From Sphingopyxis indica (GTDB taxonomy: Bacteria; Pseudomonadota; Alphaproteobacteria; Sphingomonadales; Sphingomonadaceae): 64,000 bases of DNA. The position numbers and the translations under genes were made by a program. Location of the stretch: the NCBI RefSeq assembly GCF_900188185.1, contig NZ_FZPA01000005.1:62001-126000 (forward strand), read 5' to 3'. How positions within the stretch are numbered: the first letter of the stretch is position 1; the number at the start of each line of letters is the position of its first letter. Below are positions 23,067 to 31,843 of the stretch, one piece after another. The notes beneath the pieces were generated by a model that was not told the DNA's origin, did not search any database, and worked only from the letters and a program-made list of their open reading frames with translations.

Positions 23067-24368
23067 ATGGCGGGGACAGTACACAAGGGACGATTATTCT
23101 GGCTCGGCGTGCTCGCGCTGTTCACCGCGGCCGCGAGCCTCGCGATCCGCGGTGCGATCGCGAGCGGGCTCAAGGGCGAATGGATCGACCCGATCGCGCC
23201 GCTGCACGCCGGCGAACTCGTCGCCGCCGCGCTCGGCGCCGCCTTCCTCAGCTTTTCGATCACCCTGTTCGTTGCGAGCGCGCTGCTCGACCAGCTCGGC
23301 ATGAAGCGGTGCCTGATCGGCGCCGGCCTCTGCTTCATCGCCGGCCCGCTGCTGATCGTCACTGCGGGCCATGTCGCGAGCGGAATGGGCATCTATACGC
23401 TGGTATGGCTCGGCATGCTGCTGAGCGGCATTGGCTGGGGGCTCACCGAAGCGACGATCAATCCGCTGACCGCACAGCTTTATCCCGAGGATACGACGCA
23501 CCGGCTCAACGTGCTCCACGCCTGGTTTCCCGGCGGGATCATCGTCGGCGGGCTGACCGGATTCTTCTTCTCGGACGCGCTGCCGTGGCAGGGGATCATG
23601 GCACTGGTGATGATCCCCGCCGCCGCGACGGTGCTGATCGCCGCGACGACCGCCTTTCCGCCGCCGCTTCGTGAACAAAGCGGCGTCAGCTTCGGCGAAA
23701 TGCTGAGCGAGGTGTTCCGCCGTCCGAGCTTCTTCATCTGGTTCGGCGCGATGTTCCTGACCGCGGCATCCGAACTCGCGCCCGGCCAGTGGATCGACGT
23801 CGCGCTGTCGAACCGCGTCGGGATGCGCGGCATATTGCTGCTCGTCTATGTCAACGCACTGATGTTCATATTCCGCCACTTCGCGGGGCGGCTCGCGAAC
23901 CGCATCTCGAACCCGGGGCTGCTCTGGGTGTCGAGCCTGCTCGCGGCGATCGGGCTGTTCATGCTCAGCCAGGCGCAGTCGCCGGTTACGGCGATCCTTG
24001 CCTCGACCGTCTGGGGTCTTGGCGTGTGCGTGATGTGGCCGACGATGCTCGCTTCGGTCGCCGAACGCTATCCGCGCGGCGGATCGTGGGCGATGGGGCT
24101 GGTCGGATCGGCGGGCGCGCTCGCCAGCTTCTTCGTCCTGCCGCAGCTCGGCGCGATGTATGACGCGGCGAAGGTCGAGTTCGCCGGCGGACCCGAAGCC
24201 TTCGCCGCCCTGACCGGCGCAGCGAAGCTGGCGGTCGAGGATGCCGCGGCGTCGCTGTCCTTCCAGCGCCTCGCGATCCTGCCGCTGATCCTGCTCGCGG
24301 TGTTCGGCTTCGTCTGGCTGCGCGAGCGCGGCAAGTCGCGCGCGGCGCTCGCGGGTGAGGCCGCATGA
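23067..24368 (+). CDS. MFS transporter, probably for sugars
   Basis: This is 433 residues with about 12 hydrophobic segments and no extra domains. AGGGGAGAG stands before the ATG. The stop overlaps the next gene as ATGA. Position suggests that it carries the sugar or the 3-keto sugar across the inner membrane. It resembles the fucose/glucose permease side of the MFS (GGWGLTEATINPL-type helix 4), but I do not assign a substrate. Confidence 0.85.
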   Translation: MAGTVHKGRLFWLGVLALFTAAASLAIRGAIASGLKGEWIDPIAPLHAGELVAAALGAAFLSFSITLFVASALLDQLGMKRCLIGAGLCFIAGPLLIVTAGHVASGMGIYTLVWLGMLLSGIGWGLTEATINPLTAQLYPEDTTHRLNVLHAWFPGGIIVGGLTGFFFSDALPWQGIMALVMIPAAATVLIAATTAFPPPLREQSGVSFGEMLSEVFRRPSFFIWFGAMFLTAASELAPGQWIDVALSNRVGMRGILLLVYVNALMFIFRHFAGRLANRISNPGLLWVSSLLAAIGLFMLSQAQSPVTAILASTVWGLGVCVMWPTMLASVAERYPRGGSWAMGLVGSAGALASFFVLPQLGAMYDAAKVEFAGGPEAFAALTGAAKLAVEDAAASLSFQRLAILPLILLAVFGFVWLRERGKSRAALAGEAA

Positions 24369-25273
24369 GGCTGTCACGGCGTTCGGTGCTGGCGGGAAGC
24401 GTCGCCGCGGCGGGAGCGGCGGCGGTTGCCCACGCCGCCCCGGCGAGCAACGCTCCGCGCTTCTCGCTCGGCTACGCCCCGCACGAAGGCAGTTTCGCGA
24501 GCCGCGGCGACCGGCTCGAACAGATCGCTTTCGCCGCCGATCAGGGCTTCACCGCGTGGGAGGATAATGAGGCGGCGGGGCGCCCGGTCGCCGAGCAGAC
24601 GGCGATGGCGCGGGCATTGCAACAGCGCGGGATGGCGATGGGCGTCTTCGTCGCGAGTATGCCGCGATGGGGCGATTTCCGCCCCCAGCTCGGCGGCGGC
24701 GACGATACCGACCGCGAGGCCTTTCTGTCCGACATCCGCGCCTCGATCGAGGTCGCGAAGCGGCTCGACGCGAAATGGGCGACGGTCGTTCCGGGCTTCC
24801 TCGACCGCCGGATTCCGGCCGATATCCAGACCGCCCGGATCGTCGACACGATGCGCCGCGCCGCCGAGATCGTCGAACCGCACGGGCTCACGCTGGTGAT
24901 GGAGCCGCTCAACACGCTGGTGAACCATCCCGGTGTTTTTCTGCAAACGATCCCGCAGGGCTTCGCGGTCGCGCGGGGCGTGAACAGCCCCGCGGTGAAG
25001 ATATTGGCGGACCTCTATCACGAGCAGATCCAGGCAGGGAATCTGATCAACACGCTCGACGCTTGCTGGAACGAGATCGGCTATATCCAGTTCGGCGACA
25101 ATCCGGGGCGCAACGAGCCGGGCACCGGCGAAATCAACTATCGCAACATCGTCCGCCGGCTTCGCGCGAAGCGCTACGCCGGCGTGATCGGCATGGAACA
25201 TGGCAATTCGGTCGAGGGCCGCGCGGGCGAGGAGCGGCTGGTCGCCGCCTATCGCGCGATCGACGCGGCATGA
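24365..25273 (+). CDS. Hydroxypyruvate-isomerase-like TIM-barrel protein with Tat signal
   Basis: This is 302 residues. The N-terminus RLSRRSVLAGSVAAAGAAA is a twin-arginine signal, so the protein is exported folded. Barrel motifs LVMEPLNTLVNHPG, ILADLYHEQI, YIQFGDNPGRNEPG and IGMEHGNS match the hydroxypyruvate isomerase subgroup, with two glutamates as the expected acid/base pair. A periplasmic place is unusual for hydroxypyruvate metabolism and fits better with handling of an oxidised glycoside next to the DUF1080 protein. It is coupled to the MFS gene by a 4-bp overlap. Confidence 0.85.
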   Translation: MRLSRRSVLAGSVAAAGAAAVAHAAPASNAPRFSLGYAPHEGSFASRGDRLEQIAFAADQGFTAWEDNEAAGRPVAEQTAMARALQQRGMAMGVFVASMPRWGDFRPQLGGGDDTDREAFLSDIRASIEVAKRLDAKWATVVPGFLDRRIPADIQTARIVDTMRRAAEIVEPHGLTLVMEPLNTLVNHPGVFLQTIPQGFAVARGVNSPAVKILADLYHEQIQAGNLINTLDACWNEIGYIQFGDNPGRNEPGTGEINYRNIVRRLRAKRYAGVIGMEHGNSVEGRAGEERLVAAYRAIDAA

Positions 25274-25284
25274 GGAGGAAAAGC

Positions 25285-26097
25285 GTGAGACGGATCGGTT
25301 GGGCCGCCGCGATGGTCGCCGCGGCGCTGGCGGGAAGCGGCGGCATGGCGCAGGACAGGCCGGGGTTCAAGGATACCCCGATGCTGCCGGGCGGCGATTG
25401 GCATGTCCACGATTCCGACCGCCCCTATCCCGAGGTGGTGACGCCGGGCGCCGAGCCCGGTGCCGCGCCGTCCGACGCGATCCGGCTTTCGCCCGATGCC
25501 TGGACCGCGACGGGCAAGCCGTGGGTCGTCGAAAAGGACGTGATGACCGTGCCGGCACGCGGCGAGGGCGAGGCCGAAAGCCTGCTTGTCAGCAAGCAGA
25601 GCTTCGGCGACGTTCAGCTCCACCTCGAATTCCGTTCGCCGAGCCCGCCGCAGCACAGTTCGCAGGACCGCGGCAACAGCGGCATCTGGTTCATGCAGCG
25701 CTACGAAATCCAGATCCTCGACGGCTATCAGAACGCGACCTATGCCGACGGGACGGTCGGCGCCATCTATGGCTGGAAGCCGCCGCTGGTGAACCCCTCG
25801 CGTCCGCCCGGTGCGTGGCAAAGCTATGACATCATCTTCGAACGCCCGCATTTCGCCGCCGACGGCACGCTCGAACGTCCCGCCTACATCACCGCCTTTC
25901 TGAACGGCGTGCTGGTGCAGAACCGCCAGCCGTGGCTCGGCACGACCATCTGGCGACAGGTCGGCCATTATGAAGCGCATGGCGACGCCGCGCCGCTCCA
26001 GCTTCAGGATCACGGTTCGCCGGTATCGTTCCGCAACATCTGGGTCCGCCCGCTTCCGGCGGCCGCGAAAAGTCACGACGAAGGAGACCCCCGGTGA
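25285..26097 (+). CDS. DUF1080 (3-keto-disaccharide hydrolase-type) protein, exported
   Basis: This is 270 residues from a GTG that sits 6 nt after AGGAGG. An in-frame ATG at 25270 overlaps the preceding stop but lacks spacing to any ribosome site. The signal peptide ends GGMAQ. The concanavalin-like domain of PF06439 follows (FGDVQLHLEFRSP, RGNSGIWFMQRYEIQILDG, GAWQSYDIIFERP, SFRNIWVRPL). Members of this family cleave 3-keto-glycosides. Its neighbours are a GMC oxidoreductase and TIM-barrel proteins, which supports that function here. The stop overlaps the next gene's GTG start. Confidence 0.88.
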   Translation: MRRIGWAAAMVAAALAGSGGMAQDRPGFKDTPMLPGGDWHVHDSDRPYPEVVTPGAEPGAAPSDAIRLSPDAWTATGKPWVVEKDVMTVPARGEGEAESLLVSKQSFGDVQLHLEFRSPSPPQHSSQDRGNSGIWFMQRYEIQILDGYQNATYADGTVGAIYGWKPPLVNPSRPPGAWQSYDIIFERPHFAADGTLERPAYITAFLNGVLVQNRQPWLGTTIWRQVGHYEAHGDAAPLQLQDHGSPVSFRNIWVRPLPAAAKSHDEGDPR

Positions 26098-26651
26098 TCG
26101 ACCGCAGAGACGCCCTTGCCGGCATCGTCACGATGTTCGGTGCCGCGCTGTTCGCGCCGATCGCGCGCGCCGCGTCGGGCAAGATACCGGTGATCGACAC
26201 CGGCCCGCCGAGCAGCGCCGTGTTCACGGCAGGACAGCGCGCGCTGGTGACTGCGCTCAGCGAGCGGGTGATCCCCACCACCGACACGCCCGGCGCGATC
26301 GCGGCGGAGGTGCCCGCTTTCATCGAAAAGCTGCTCGCCGACTGGGCCATGCCCGAAGACAAGGCGCCGATCCTCGCCGGCCTCGATGCGATCGAGGCGC
26401 GCAGCCGGCGCGATTACAAGGTCGCCGCGGCCGAGGCGACGCCCGAACAGCAGGATGCGCTGCTGACGCTCGCGATGAACGGCGCGCTGCCCGGCGGCGC
26501 CGACTTCTTCGACAAATTCCGCCAGCTCGTCATCACCGGCTATTACACGTCAGAGATCGGCATCACGCAGGAGCGCGAATATCTGCCCGTGCCGGGCGAA
26601 TATGACGGCGCTTTCCCCTATTCCAACGTCAACAAGGTCTATTCGTCATGA
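26094..26651 (+). CDS. Gluconate 2-dehydrogenase subunit 3 family protein (small subunit of the GMC dehydrogenase)
   Basis: This is 185 residues starting at a GTG that overlaps the DUF1080 stop (GTGA), with GAAGGAGA upstream. The N-terminus MIDRRDALAGIVTMFGAAL carries a twin-arginine signal. The body (LSERVIPTTDTPGA, FFDKFRQLVITGYYTSEIG) is the PF13618 family. Known three-part membrane dehydrogenases (gluconate, fructose, glucoside 3-dehydrogenases) use such a subunit to carry the signal-less GMC subunit through the Tat pore. That is its likely job for the GMC protein at 27514. Confidence 0.9.
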   Translation: MIDRRDALAGIVTMFGAALFAPIARAASGKIPVIDTGPPSSAVFTAGQRALVTALSERVIPTTDTPGAIAAEVPAFIEKLLADWAMPEDKAPILAGLDAIEARSRRDYKVAAAEATPEQQDALLTLAMNGALPGGADFFDKFRQLVITGYYTSEIGITQEREYLPVPGEYDGAFPYSNVNKVYSS

Positions 26652-27490
26652 GCATGAACCGACGTCAGCTGCTCGCGGGCGGCACGCTTTTGGCGGCGGC
26701 CTTCGCCGCAGGACCGCTCGCCGCAACGGCGGCAAACGCATTGCGAAAGATCGGGCTTCAACTCTACACGGTGCGCGAAATCTTTGCGGCGGACCCGATC
26801 GGCACGCTCGAGAAGGTGGCGAAGATCGGCTATCGCGAAGTGGAATTCGGCGGCGGCGGTTATGATGCGATGGACCATGCCGCGCTGCGCGGGGCGATGG
26901 ACCGGCTCGGGCTGACCGCGCCGTCGATCCACGTCGGCTATGACGCGCTCGCGGGGCAGTTCGACGCGGCCGTGGCGATGGCGCGCACGCTCGGTGCCGA
27001 CACGATTGTCCTGCCGTGGATGGATTCCAAATATCGCGAACCCGCGGCGTGGCGCACCGCGCTCGCCGATTTCAACCGCTTCGCCGCGCGGCTGAAGGAT
27101 GCCGGGCTCGGCTTCGCCTATCACAATCATGATTTCGAATTTCTGGTGAAGGATGGCGAGACGAGCCTGTTCGACATGCTGCTCGCCGAACGCGATCCGG
27201 CGCTGGTGCAGATCGAGCTCGACCTGTTCTGGGCGGTGAAGGCGGGGCAGGATCCCAAGGCGCTGATCCGCCGCCTGCCGGGCCAGATTTACGCCTATCA
27301 CGTCAAGGACATGACGGCGGGCGGCGATATGACCAGCGTTGGCAAGGGCGTGATCGACTTCGCCGACATCTTCACGCTCAACGACGTCGCGGGCGTGCGG
27401 CACTTCTATGTCGAGAACGACCAGGCGCCGGCGCCCTATCTGCCCGACATCACCGCCAGCTTCACGACGCTCAGCCGCCTTCGCGCCTGA
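26648..27490 (+). CDS. Sugar isomerase/epimerase TIM barrel with Tat-like signal
   Basis: This is 280 residues, starting ATGA over the preceding stop. The N-terminus MNRRQLLAGGTLLAAAFAAG is Tat-like. The barrel has GLQLYTVRE, YREVEFGG, FAYHNHDFEF, VQIELDLFWAVKAG and IYAYHVKDM, the YcjR/IolE-like pattern of metal-dependent ketose isomerases or epimerases. It is the second exported TIM barrel in the cluster. It may work on the 3-keto sugar or on a 3-keto glycoside before DUF1080 acts; the order is not decided by sequence. Confidence 0.85.
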   Translation: MSMNRRQLLAGGTLLAAAFAAGPLAATAANALRKIGLQLYTVREIFAADPIGTLEKVAKIGYREVEFGGGGYDAMDHAALRGAMDRLGLTAPSIHVGYDALAGQFDAAVAMARTLGADTIVLPWMDSKYREPAAWRTALADFNRFAARLKDAGLGFAYHNHDFEFLVKDGETSLFDMLLAERDPALVQIELDLFWAVKAGQDPKALIRRLPGQIYAYHVKDMTAGGDMTSVGKGVIDFADIFTLNDVAGVRHFYVENDQAPAPYLPDITASFTTLSRLRA

Positions 27491-27513
27491 TCCGACCACC
27501 GGAGGATATGCAT

Positions 27514-29196
27514 ATGACTGCGACGAACCAATATGACGCGATCGTCGTCGGCTCGGGGGTCAGCGGCGGCTGGGCGGCGAAGGAGCTGACCGAAAAGGGG
27601 CTGCGCGTGCTGATGCTCGACCGCGGCGTGATGGTCGAGCATGGCGCCGACTATAGCTATGACGGCAAGCCCGCCTATGAGATTCCGGCGCGCAACATCA
27701 TGCCCGAGCCGCTGATCGAGAGCGACTATTTCATCGCCACCCACGGCTATGTCTCCCCCGCGAGCCAGAAATTCTACAACAACGACCGGCTCAACCCCTA
27801 TGCCTATGACGAGGGGGAGAAATTCTACTGGATCCGCCCCGGCGCGGTCGGCGGCAAGTCGCTGATCTGGGGGCGCTGGAGTTTCCGCTGGAGCCCCGAA
27901 GATTTCGAGGCGAACAAGCGCGAGAATGTCGGGATCGATTGGCCGATCCGCTACGACGACCTCGCGCCCTGGTACAGCTATGTCGAAAAATATGCCGGCG
28001 TGTCGGGCAGCCGCGAGAATCTGCCGCAGCTCCCCGACAGCGAATTCCAGCCGCCGATGCCGATGAACATCGCGGAGAAATGGCTCAAGGAGCGGCTCGA
28101 GGCGACCTCGCCGGGACGCAAGCTCATCCACGCGCGCTTGTCGAACATGACCGAGGACAAGCCCGACCAGGGCCGCAGCCGCTGCCAGTTCCGCAACCAG
28201 TGCGGGCGCGGCTGCTCGTTCGGCGCCTATTTTTCGACGCAGGCGGTCACATTGCCCGCCGCGCGCGCGACCGGGCGCCTGACGCTGCGCGCCGACGCTG
28301 TCGTCTCGAACCTCGAATATGATCCGAAGGCCAGGCGCGTGACCGGCGTGCGCGTCGTCGATGCAAAGACCGGGGTTGCCGAGATCATCCCGGCGCGCCT
28401 CGTCTTCCTCTGCGCCTCGGCGATGGCCTCGACGCAGATCCTGATGAACTCGCGCATCCCCGGCACCGGCAAGAGCCATTTCGATACAAGCGGCACCCTC
28501 GGCCGCTATGTGATGGACCATATCTTCCGCGTCGGCATCTCGGGCGAGATCCCGGGCATGACCGACTATATCGAATATGGCCGGCGTCCCGGCGCGGTCT
28601 ATATCCCGCGTTTCCGCAACGTCGGCGGCGAAGAAGGCGTCGGCTTCCGCCGCGGCTATGGCTATCAGGGGTCCGCCTATCGCAACCCCGCCTGGCCGCA
28701 GGGCTTCGGTGCCGCGATGAAGCACGGGATGCGCCGATATGACTCGTGGAAATTCGGCATGGGTGCGTTCGGCGAATGCCTGCCCTATGAGGATAATCGC
28801 GTCAGCCTGCACCCCGACAAGGTCGATCGCTTCGGCGTCCCGCTGATGCGCTTTGACGTCACCTTCCGCGAGAATGAGCTCAAGATGATGAGCGACGCGC
28901 GCACCGAAGGCGAAAAGATGCTGCGCGCCGCGGGCCTCATCAATGTGCAGAGCGAGCGCAAGGAGCATGTTCCGGGCGACGCGATCCACGAAATGGGCGG
29001 CGCGCGCATGGGCGCAGACCCGCGCGAATCGGTGCTGAACAAGTGGAGCCAGGCGCACGACGCGAGCAATTTGTTCGTCACCGACGGCGCGCAGATGGCC
29101 TCGATTTCGTGCGTGAACCCGTCGCTGACCTTCATGGCGCTGACCGCGCGCGCGGCCGACCATGCGGTGAAGCAATTGCAGGCGGGCGCGATCTGA
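27514..29196 (+). CDS. GMC-family oxidoreductase (catalytic subunit, likely glucoside 3-dehydrogenase)
   Basis: This is 560 residues. FAD-binding VVGSGVSGGWAAKEL is at 11-25, and a conserved GGKSLIWGRWS with GMC-type C-terminal motifs (HEMGGARMGADP, NLFVTDGAQMASISCVNPSLT) follows. A cysteine cluster in CQFRNQCGRGC fits the Fe-S-binding loop of the gluconate/glucoside dehydrogenase group. It has no signal peptide, so it should be exported with the small subunit at 26094. Two ATGs follow GGAGG; the second (27514, 8 nt away) is better placed. Expected reaction: FAD-dependent oxidation of a glycoside hydroxyl, electrons to cytochrome c. Confidence 0.9.
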   Translation: MTATNQYDAIVVGSGVSGGWAAKELTEKGLRVLMLDRGVMVEHGADYSYDGKPAYEIPARNIMPEPLIESDYFIATHGYVSPASQKFYNNDRLNPYAYDEGEKFYWIRPGAVGGKSLIWGRWSFRWSPEDFEANKRENVGIDWPIRYDDLAPWYSYVEKYAGVSGSRENLPQLPDSEFQPPMPMNIAEKWLKERLEATSPGRKLIHARLSNMTEDKPDQGRSRCQFRNQCGRGCSFGAYFSTQAVTLPAARATGRLTLRADAVVSNLEYDPKARRVTGVRVVDAKTGVAEIIPARLVFLCASAMASTQILMNSRIPGTGKSHFDTSGTLGRYVMDHIFRVGISGEIPGMTDYIEYGRRPGAVYIPRFRNVGGEEGVGFRRGYGYQGSAYRNPAWPQGFGAAMKHGMRRYDSWKFGMGAFGECLPYEDNRVSLHPDKVDRFGVPLMRFDVTFRENELKMMSDARTEGEKMLRAAGLINVQSERKEHVPGDAIHEMGGARMGADPRESVLNKWSQAHDASNLFVTDGAQMASISCVNPSLTFMALTARAADHAVKQLQAGAI

Positions 29197-29290
29197 AACA
29201 AAGAGACGCCCGGCTGCCGCCGAATATCCCGCAAATCGGGCAGACGCCCGTGCCAGCGTGGCCGCGACGGTTCGAGGATATACGGGATTT

Positions 29291-29336
29291 TGGTAGCGGA
29301 GGAGGGACTTGAACCCCCGACACGCGGATTATGATT
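29291..29336 (-). tRNA. 3' fragment of a tRNA gene (T arm, acceptor strand and CCA), possible attachment-site remnant
   Basis: On the minus strand the sequence runs from an anticodon-loop-like TCATAAT through the stem, a T arm with loop GGTTCAAGTCCC, and the acceptor strand CTCCGCTACCA. The 5' half that should pair (AGCGGAG and the D arm) is absent upstream, so no functional tRNA is encoded. Such 3' halves are typical of recombination sites left by tRNA-integrating elements. A degraded gene lies beside it. Confidence 0.6.
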
Positions 29337-29417
29337 GCTCGCGCCAGCTTCTCGCCTCGCGGCGAAAACGGCAGTTTTCTGCCGTCTAGGCTTTCCTATC
29401 GCAGTGTCTTAATGAAA

Positions 29418-29777
29418 TCAATCACTTAAAATCTCGCGGAAATTGCGTAAAATGTTCAAGCGAGACCAGAAGTTCGATCTCAAGCACCCTTCCCGGCCCG
29501 CTGCAGACGCCTTCGCTCGTTTGCGCCAGTCGGGAGAGGCCGAGCCGAAGCTTCTGTTGACGATGGCCAGCACGGCTTCTGCTTCGAACACGCGGTTGCG
29601 GCGATAGCCCGTGCGTTCGCCCAATATTCCCGCCTCGACGAACTGATTGATCGCTGCAAGAGCCTGAGGCGCAGATACGTCGAGCTTGTTAGCCAATCAC
29701 CTCAAGGTGATCACGGGATAATCGATGAAGAGATCTAGCGTACCGGTTACAGACTCAGACGTCTGCGCTGTCTTGGC
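29418..29777 (-). pseudogene. Fic-family protein C-terminal remnant, interrupted by a stop codon
   Basis: Reading the minus strand in one frame gives a short piece (TLDLFIDYPVITLR), a TGA at 29697-29699, then LANKLDVSAPQALAAINQFVEAGILGERTGYRRNRVFEAEAVLAIVNR. This is the winged-helix tail that follows the Fic (AMP-transferase) domain in many Fic proteins, but no Fic motif (HPFxxGN) remains upstream. The rest of 29197-29819 holds no intact gene. It reads as a decayed leftover of an inserted element. Confidence 0.6.
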
Positions 29778-29819
29778 TCAAACCGACCGCCGATGCGCTG
29801 CCAACTACAAATTTTGATC

Positions 29820-30722
29820 CTAATTGCACATTAGTCCCGGCAATTCGCGCGCCAGGACATCGGTCGCGACGCGCACCTTGGGCAGAATGGCGTGCGTAGA
29901 TGGCCACAGAGCGTAGACGTCGTATGGAAGCCCCGACTGCCCCGCCAAGAGTTCGACAAGCTGCCCTGCTTCGAGCCGATCGCGAATGAGCCACGAAGGA
30001 AGCCATGCGAGGCCGGCCCCCTCCGTCGCCGCATCCGCGATGGCTGCCAAATCGTCCATGCTGATGCGAAACGCGGGCACGACCTCGACGGGCGCACCGT
30101 CGGCCCCGTGAAACCGCCACGGAGGAATCAGGCCGGAGCGACGGTAGACAATGCCGATGTGACGCTCCAAATCCCCGATACGTTCGGGGCGCCCATTTCT
30201 TTCGATATAGGTCGGTGCCCCGCACACAAGCATCCGTTGGCTGGCAACCCGGCGCCCCGCTACTCCGCCCAGATTTCCCAATATCCCTGTTCGCACGGCC
30301 AGGTCATACCCATCCTCATTCAGGTCGGCGAGGCGATCACTGAACGAAAGATCCAGTTCCAGGTCGGGAAACCTGGCCGCGAGCTCCATCATGGCCGGCA
30401 GCACGCAGCGACGCCCGAAATGGACCGGGGCGGTAACGCGAAGCTTGCCGCGTGGCTCGGCCAGCCGCGACGCCGCCAGCGCATCGGCCGCCGCCGTTTC
30501 GGCAAGGATCATTCGGCACCGCTCATAATATTCGCCGCCGAACTCGGTCAGGCTTTGCCGCCGCGTCGTTCGATTGATCAGCCGCACGCCAAGGCGATCC
30601 TCCAGAAAGCGGACATGCTTGCCGACCATCGGTCCGGACAGGCCAAGCGCGTCGGCGGCCGCGGCGAAGGAACCCAGATCCGCCGCTTTGACGAAGACGG
30701 CCATGCTCGTGAGGCGATCCAT
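29820..30722 (-). CDS. LysR-family transcriptional regulator
   Basis: This is 300 residues. N-terminal winged helix: MAVFVKAADLGSFAAAADAL, then GPMVGKHVRFLEDRLGVRLINRTTRRQSLTEFG. The PBP2-like effector domain follows (GKLRVTAPVHFGRR onward), of the group exemplified by CrgA/DmlR-type LysR proteins. AAAGG precedes the ATG. It is divergent from the quinone oxidoreductase gene at 30809, which it most likely controls through the 86-bp gap. Confidence 0.9.
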   Translation of the reverse strand: MDRLTSMAVFVKAADLGSFAAAADALGLSGPMVGKHVRFLEDRLGVRLINRTTRRQSLTEFGGEYYERCRMILAETAAADALAASRLAEPRGKLRVTAPVHFGRRCVLPAMMELAARFPDLELDLSFSDRLADLNEDGYDLAVRTGILGNLGGVAGRRVASQRMLVCGAPTYIERNGRPERIGDLERHIGIVYRRSGLIPPWRFHGADGAPVEVVPAFRISMDDLAAIADAATEGAGLAWLPSWLIRDRLEAGQLVELLAGQSGLPYDVYALWPSTHAILPKVRVATDVLARELPGLMCN

Positions 30723-30808
30723 ATTAGAAACCTTTGGTTACTTATTCCGTATCGAACGACGGATATATCGCCGAGGCCTGTCATGATACCACAAATTAGA
30801 AATCAAAC

Positions 30809-31810
30809 ATGATGGATAAGGCCATGCTGACAGTTCGTTTTGATCGCCACGGAGGCCCTGAAGTATTGCGCTTTGAGACAGCGGAAATACCTGCTCCTCG
30901 CCCCGGAGCGGTGCGGATCAGGGTCAAGGCGCTGGGTCTCAATCGCGCCGAGGCTTTGATGCGATCGGGCGCCTATATCGAGACGCCCTCGCTCCCATCG
31001 GGACTCGGGCTGGAAGCAGCCGGTATCGTCGACGCGCTGGGGGATGGCGTCGTGGGCTTCGAGCCCGGCGATGCAGTGAGTGTCATCCCGGCGATCTCGA
31101 TGGCCGCGTCGCCGACATATGCTGAATATATCAGTGTGCCGGCGAACCGCGTCGTCAAACATCCGGCCGATTTGACCTGGAACCAGGCCGCGGCCGCCTG
31201 GATGCAATATCTGACAGCCTTTGGTGCGCTTGTCGAAACCGCGAGACTGCGCCGCGACGATAAGGTGGTCATCACCGCCGCGTCCAGCAGCGTGGGCCTC
31301 GCCGCGATCGAGATCGCCAATATCGTCGGGGCAATGCCCATCGCCGTTACGCGCGGCAGCGCCAAGCGGCAGGCCCTGCTCGATGCCGGTGCGGCCCATG
31401 TGATCGCCACCGAGACCGAAGATTTGGGGCTGCGACTGCGGCAGATCGCCGGACCGGCCGGGGTGCGGGTCGTGTTCGATCCTATTGGCGGACCGATCTT
31501 CGAACCGCTGACCGATGCGATGGCGCGCGGCGGCATGCTCATCGAATATGGCGGGTTGAGCGGGCTGCCGACACCTTTCCCGCTTCCTTCGGTGCTGGGC
31601 AAGAGCCTGACGCTGCGCGGCTATCTGGTCCACGAGATCACGGGGGTCCCCGAGCGCCTGGAAACGGCGAAGCAGTTCATCCTCGACGGGCTGGCCAGCG
31701 GAAAGCTGCAACCGACCATCTCGAAATGCTTTCCCTTCGACCGGATCGTCGACGCGCATCGCTATCTGGAATCGGGGGCGCAATTCGGGAAGATCGTCGT
31801 CACGATGTGA
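30809..31810 (+). CDS. Zinc-free NADPH:quinone oxidoreductase / medium-chain dehydrogenase
   Basis: This is 333 residues. The MDR fold shows in the N-terminal domain (FDRHGGPEVLRFE, GLNRAEALMRSG, GLGLEAAGIVDALG) and the nucleotide site VVITAASSSVGLAAIEIANIVGA. The structural and catalytic zinc cysteines of alcohol dehydrogenases are absent, as in quinone oxidoreductases (QOR, zeta-crystallin). The start could be either of two adjacent ATGs (30809, 30812). It is paired with a divergent LysR gene, a common layout for aldehyde/quinone stress reductases. Confidence 0.88.
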   Translation: MMDKAMLTVRFDRHGGPEVLRFETAEIPAPRPGAVRIRVKALGLNRAEALMRSGAYIETPSLPSGLGLEAAGIVDALGDGVVGFEPGDAVSVIPAISMAASPTYAEYISVPANRVVKHPADLTWNQAAAAWMQYLTAFGALVETARLRRDDKVVITAASSSVGLAAIEIANIVGAMPIAVTRGSAKRQALLDAGAAHVIATETEDLGLRLRQIAGPAGVRVVFDPIGGPIFEPLTDAMARGGMLIEYGGLSGLPTPFPLPSVLGKSLTLRGYLVHEITGVPERLETAKQFILDGLASGKLQPTISKCFPFDRIVDAHRYLESGAQFGKIVVTM

Positions 31811-31843
31811 AGCGCGGCGGACAATCCGAACATCCTCTGATTT

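Noticed and set aside
29291-29380. Complete tRNA gene
   Set aside because: The 5' acceptor strand, D arm and anticodon stem partner are absent, so only a 3' fragment is supported.
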